Origin: Crossiella sp. S99.2
GTDB lineage: Bacteria > Actinomycetota > Actinomycetes > Mycobacteriales > Pseudonocardiaceae
Assembly (NCBI RefSeq): GCF_023094165.1
Contig: NZ_JALMDK010000003.1
Span: 558,001 to 622,000 of the forward strand
Reading direction: 5' to 3'
Length of the DNA stretch: 64,000 nt
The notes below the pieces were generated by a model. It saw only the letters and a program-made list of their open reading frames with translations. It did no database searches and was not told the DNA's origin. The translations under genes were made by a program, and so were the position numbers. Below are positions 61,584 to 64,000 of this stretch, one piece after another (positions within the stretch are counted from its first letter, which is position 1; each line of letters opens with the position of its first letter).

Positions 61584-64000
61584 ATGACCGAGTCCCGTTA
61601 CCGCGCGACCGATTTCTACCTGGTGCGCGCGCCCGCGCTGCCCGCGGACACCTTCCGCGAGCTGCTGGCCGGCGAGGGCACCGACGAGCAGCGCCGCACC
61701 GTGGCCTGGACCCGGCTGCGCGAGCTGGCCGCGACGCCGCGGGTGCGCCGGGCGCTGTCGGTGGCCAGCACCGACCTGCTGGACGCGCTGGACCGGCTCG
61801 GCCCCGACGGCAGTGGCAAGAAGAGCAAACGGGCGCACTCCCGGCTGTTGCGCTATCTGACCCGGATGTCCACCCGCCCCACCCCGTTCGGCGCCTTCTC
61901 CGGCATCGCGCTGGGCGAGTTCGGCGAGCACACCACGCTCCGGCTCGGCGCGCCCGCGGTGCAGCGAGCCCGGGTGCGGGCCGATATGGGCTGGCTGCTG
62001 GCGCTGATCAAGGACCTGGAACAGGATCCGGTGCTGCGCCCGCAGTTGCGGCTGGTCCGCAACGCCGCCGCGCACCTGAGCGGGGACCGGCTGGTGCTGC
62101 CCTACGCCGACATCTACGGCAGCGGCGACAACCGCGCCGTGCGGGTACGGGCTACTCCCGCGGTCACCGCGGTGCTGCGGCTGGCCGCCACCCCGACCAC
62201 GGCCGACACGCTGGTCGCCGGACTCGCCCAGGAGTTCCCGGAGGTGGCCGCGGACCGGGTCGCCGGGCTGGTGGAACAGTTGCGGGAACTGAACTTCCTC
62301 ATCAGCGACCTGCGCCCGCCGCAGTCCAGTCCGTTCCCGGAACAGCACTTGGCCAAGCGGCTCACCGGGATCGAGGCCGCCGCGGCCACGAGCGAGGCAC
62401 TGCGCGAGATCGTCGACCTCACCCACCGGGCCGCCGCCGCGAGCGACGCCGCGCCGCTGCGGGAGTTGCGGGCCGCCCAGCGCGCGCTGGTGCCAGGACA
62501 CGAGGGCGACTCCTTCCAGCTGGACTCCGCGCTGGACCTGCGCGAGTCCGGGCTCGGCCGGGCGGTCGGGCAGGCCGTGGCCGGGGCGATGGACTGCCTG
62601 ATGCGGCTGGCCGCCGCGCTGCCGGGGCACAACCACCACCTGGTGCAGTACCGGGACGCCTTCGTCGAGCGCTACGGCGATCAGGCCCTGGTCCCGGTGC
62701 TGGAGGTGCTCAGCCCGGACACCGGCCTGGACGCGCCGTACAACTACCTCGAACCACCGCGGTCCACCCCGGTGCCGCACAACACTCCCGAACCGTCCAC
62801 AGTGGACTATGACCGGCTGCTGACCGAGTTCGCCGCGCAGGCCTGGTGGTCCGGCGAGATCTCGGTGGAACTCACCGACGCCTGGCTGGACCGGATCGCC
62901 CCGGCCACCGAGAAACCCGCGCTGGGCCTCTACCCCGCGCTGGATGTCTACGCGCAACTCCAGCTCACCGACCCGGACGGCCGGGTGGACGACGGGCAGT
63001 GGCGGCTGGTGCTGCGCGAACTCAGCCTGGCCTACGGCGGGCGCACCGCAGGGCGCTTCTTCGACCTGCTCGGCGAGGACGCCCTGGACCACCTGCGCGA
63101 GCACACCCGGCGGATGACCAGCCTGCAACCCGAGGCGGTGCACGCCGAACTGTGCTTCCTGCCCACCTCCGGGCGGGCGGCCAACGTGGCGTTCCGGCCC
63201 TTGCTGCACGAGTACGAGGTGCCGGTCAACGCCACGCCCTCGGCCCGCTCCGAACGCACCATCAGCCTGGCCGACCTGCACGTGGGCGTGGCCGGGAACC
63301 GGTTCTACCTGTGGTCGCGCACCCTGGGCCGGGAGGTGGTGGTCTCGCAGGGGCACATGCTCGGCCCGCACCTGGGGCCCAACGCGGCCCGGTTTGTGCT
63401 GGAGGTCTCCCAGGACGGTTACGCCATGCCCACCGGTTTCCGTTGGGGCCCACTGGAGAACCTGCCGTTCCTGCCCAGGGTCACCCGCGGCAACGTGGTG
63501 CTGCGGCCGGCGCAGTGGACGCTGCGCGGCGAGGATGTCACCGGGGATTTCCCGGCCGCGGTCAGGGAATGGCGGCAGCGCTGGCGGGTGCCGCGGTACG
63601 TCTACCTGGTCGATGAGGACAACCGGCTGCTGCTCGACCTGGATCACCCGCTGGGTCTGGACGAGCTGGCCGGTGACTTCCGGGACGGGCGCGGCCAGGC
63701 GGTGCTGCACGAGATGCTGCCCGCCTTCGACGACCTGTGGCTGTCCGATGTGGACGGTGCGAAGTACCTGGAGGAGATCGTGGTGCCGGTGGTGGCGCAT
63801 TCGGCCGCGGACACCGCGCGCAGCCCGGTGCCGCTCTCCGGCAGGCTGGAGTCGATCACCGAGGTCGGCGCCAGCCGCAGTCTGCGGCGACGGCACCTGC
63901 CCGGCGAGGAATGGGCCTACCTCAAGGTGTACGCGGCCTTCAGCAGGCACGATGAGATCATCGCCGGACCGCTGCGGCAACACATCGCAGCCCTGCGCGA
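61584..64000 (+). CDS. lanB: Lantibiotic dehydratase (LanB), cut by the window end
   Basis: The first 805 codons are visible; the frame is open to the edge. ATG at 61584, 7 nt after lanC. The glutamylation domain (Lant_dehydr_N) is recognisable from YRATDFYLVRAPALP and the hallmark YLTRMSTRPTPFGAFSGIAL, through LRELSLAYGGRTAGRFFDL and an RFVLEVSQDGYAMPTGF segment to PRYVYLVDEDNRLLLDLDHP. Near the edge, LPGEEWAYLKVYAAFSRHDE starts the C-terminal SpaB_C-type elimination domain, so this is a full-length class I LanB and not a split version. It uses glutamyl-tRNA to activate and dehydrate Ser/Thr of the precursor. Roughly 200 or more residues remain outside the window. Confidence 0.9.
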   Translation, partial: MTESRYRATDFYLVRAPALPADTFRELLAGEGTDEQRRTVAWTRLRELAATPRVRRALSVASTDLLDALDRLGPDGSGKKSKRAHSRLLRYLTRMSTRPTPFGAFSGIALGEFGEHTTLRLGAPAVQRARVRADMGWLLALIKDLEQDPVLRPQLRLVRNAAAHLSGDRLVLPYADIYGSGDNRAVRVRATPAVTAVLRLAATPTTADTLVAGLAQEFPEVAADRVAGLVEQLRELNFLISDLRPPQSSPFPEQHLAKRLTGIEAAAATSEALREIVDLTHRAAAASDAAPLRELRAAQRALVPGHEGDSFQLDSALDLRESGLGRAVGQAVAGAMDCLMRLAAALPGHNHHLVQYRDAFVERYGDQALVPVLEVLSPDTGLDAPYNYLEPPRSTPVPHNTPEPSTVDYDRLLTEFAAQAWWSGEISVELTDAWLDRIAPATEKPALGLYPALDVYAQLQLTDPDGRVDDGQWRLVLRELSLAYGGRTAGRFFDLLGEDALDHLREHTRRMTSLQPEAVHAELCFLPTSGRAANVAFRPLLHEYEVPVNATPSARSERTISLADLHVGVAGNRFYLWSRTLGREVVVSQGHMLGPHLGPNAARFVLEVSQDGYAMPTGFRWGPLENLPFLPRVTRGNVVLRPAQWTLRGEDVTGDFPAAVREWRQRWRVPRYVYLVDEDNRLLLDLDHPLGLDELAGDFRDGRGQAVLHEMLPAFDDLWLSDVDGAKYLEEIVVPVVAHSAADTARSPVPLSGRLESITEVGASRSLRRRHLPGEEWAYLKVYAAFSRHDEIIAGPLRQHIAALR

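Noticed and set aside
61566..63983. 805-aa minus-strand ORF at the right end
   Set aside because: It is antisense to lanB, which has all family motifs on the plus strand. The minus ORF is His/Gln/Arg-rich low complexity, a GC-rich frame artefact.

Overview
The window is high-GC DNA with GTG/TTG starts, SARP and TetR regulators, WXG100/EspG-type genes and LamG/RHS giants. This fits a filamentous actinomycete, probably of the Pseudonocardiales; that placement is inference from gene content only. Two kinds of DNA are present. Positions 1 to about 50,120 form an accessory region piled against the 3' end of a tRNA-Leu(GAG) gene (50120-50202, minus strand). Positions 50,203-64,000 look like ordinary chromosome ending in a biosynthetic locus that runs off the edge.

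Accessory region. A PIN-domain gene broken by one in-frame stop (230-1129) and a small nucleotidyltransferase-like gene precede a two-gene defence module (1923-6937). That module is a Ser/Thr kinase-SF1 helicase fusion followed by a phospholipase D-type nuclease, the architecture of type I Mokosh. Decayed recombinases and pieces of an ISKra4-type element follow (7635-10783). Next come a HINT/AHH polymorphic toxin with its Imm11-like immunity gene (11253-13905), debris (kinase-like ATPase, P450, ribD tail), an IS481-family element (16021-17134), and a translationally coupled type VII secretion-related operon ending in a DUF1023 alpha/beta hydrolase (18487-23690). An ISKra4 copy with a pRiA4b ORF-3-like passenger (23801-26085) and an AbrB-like / multi-TM / tyrosine recombinase operon of an integrative element (27961-30357) complete this half.

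Between 30,469 and 50,120 lie a P-type ATPase remnant, a divergent pair of unrecognised defence-like genes (PD-(D/E)xK-type nuclease and zinc-ribbon/HEPN-like protein), an intact serine recombinase, a lipoprotein, and a large surface cassette: a LamG protein (1948 aa), an RHS/YD-repeat toxin (1929 aa) with an unrecognised C-terminal domain, and its small overlapping partner. A decayed second copy of the serine recombinase abuts the tRNA. Copies of the tRNA-Leu 3' end at about 8221 and 30469, and degenerate ones near 91 and 35383, indicate repeated insertion at this tRNA.

Chromosomal part. It holds an M20 peptidase, a TetR regulator divergent from an MFS transporter, a small two-TM protein with an effector-associated tail motif, a TetR regulator divergent from a small membrane protein with a palindromic operator between them, and a secreted GH18 endo-beta-N-acetylglucosaminidase. 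Last comes a class I lanthipeptide locus: SARP-STAND regulator (minus), a 58-aa precursor too short for routine ORF calling (59936-60112), a perfect attenuator hairpin, lanC, and lanB, which is cut by the window end. The predicted core has six cysteines and a nisin/gallidermin-like first ring but an altered second ring. I consider it the most notable item in the window.

Many genes in the accessory half are inactivated by single stops or 1-2 nt frameshifts, as expected of ageing islands. No CRISPR array, rRNA or replication origin was seen.
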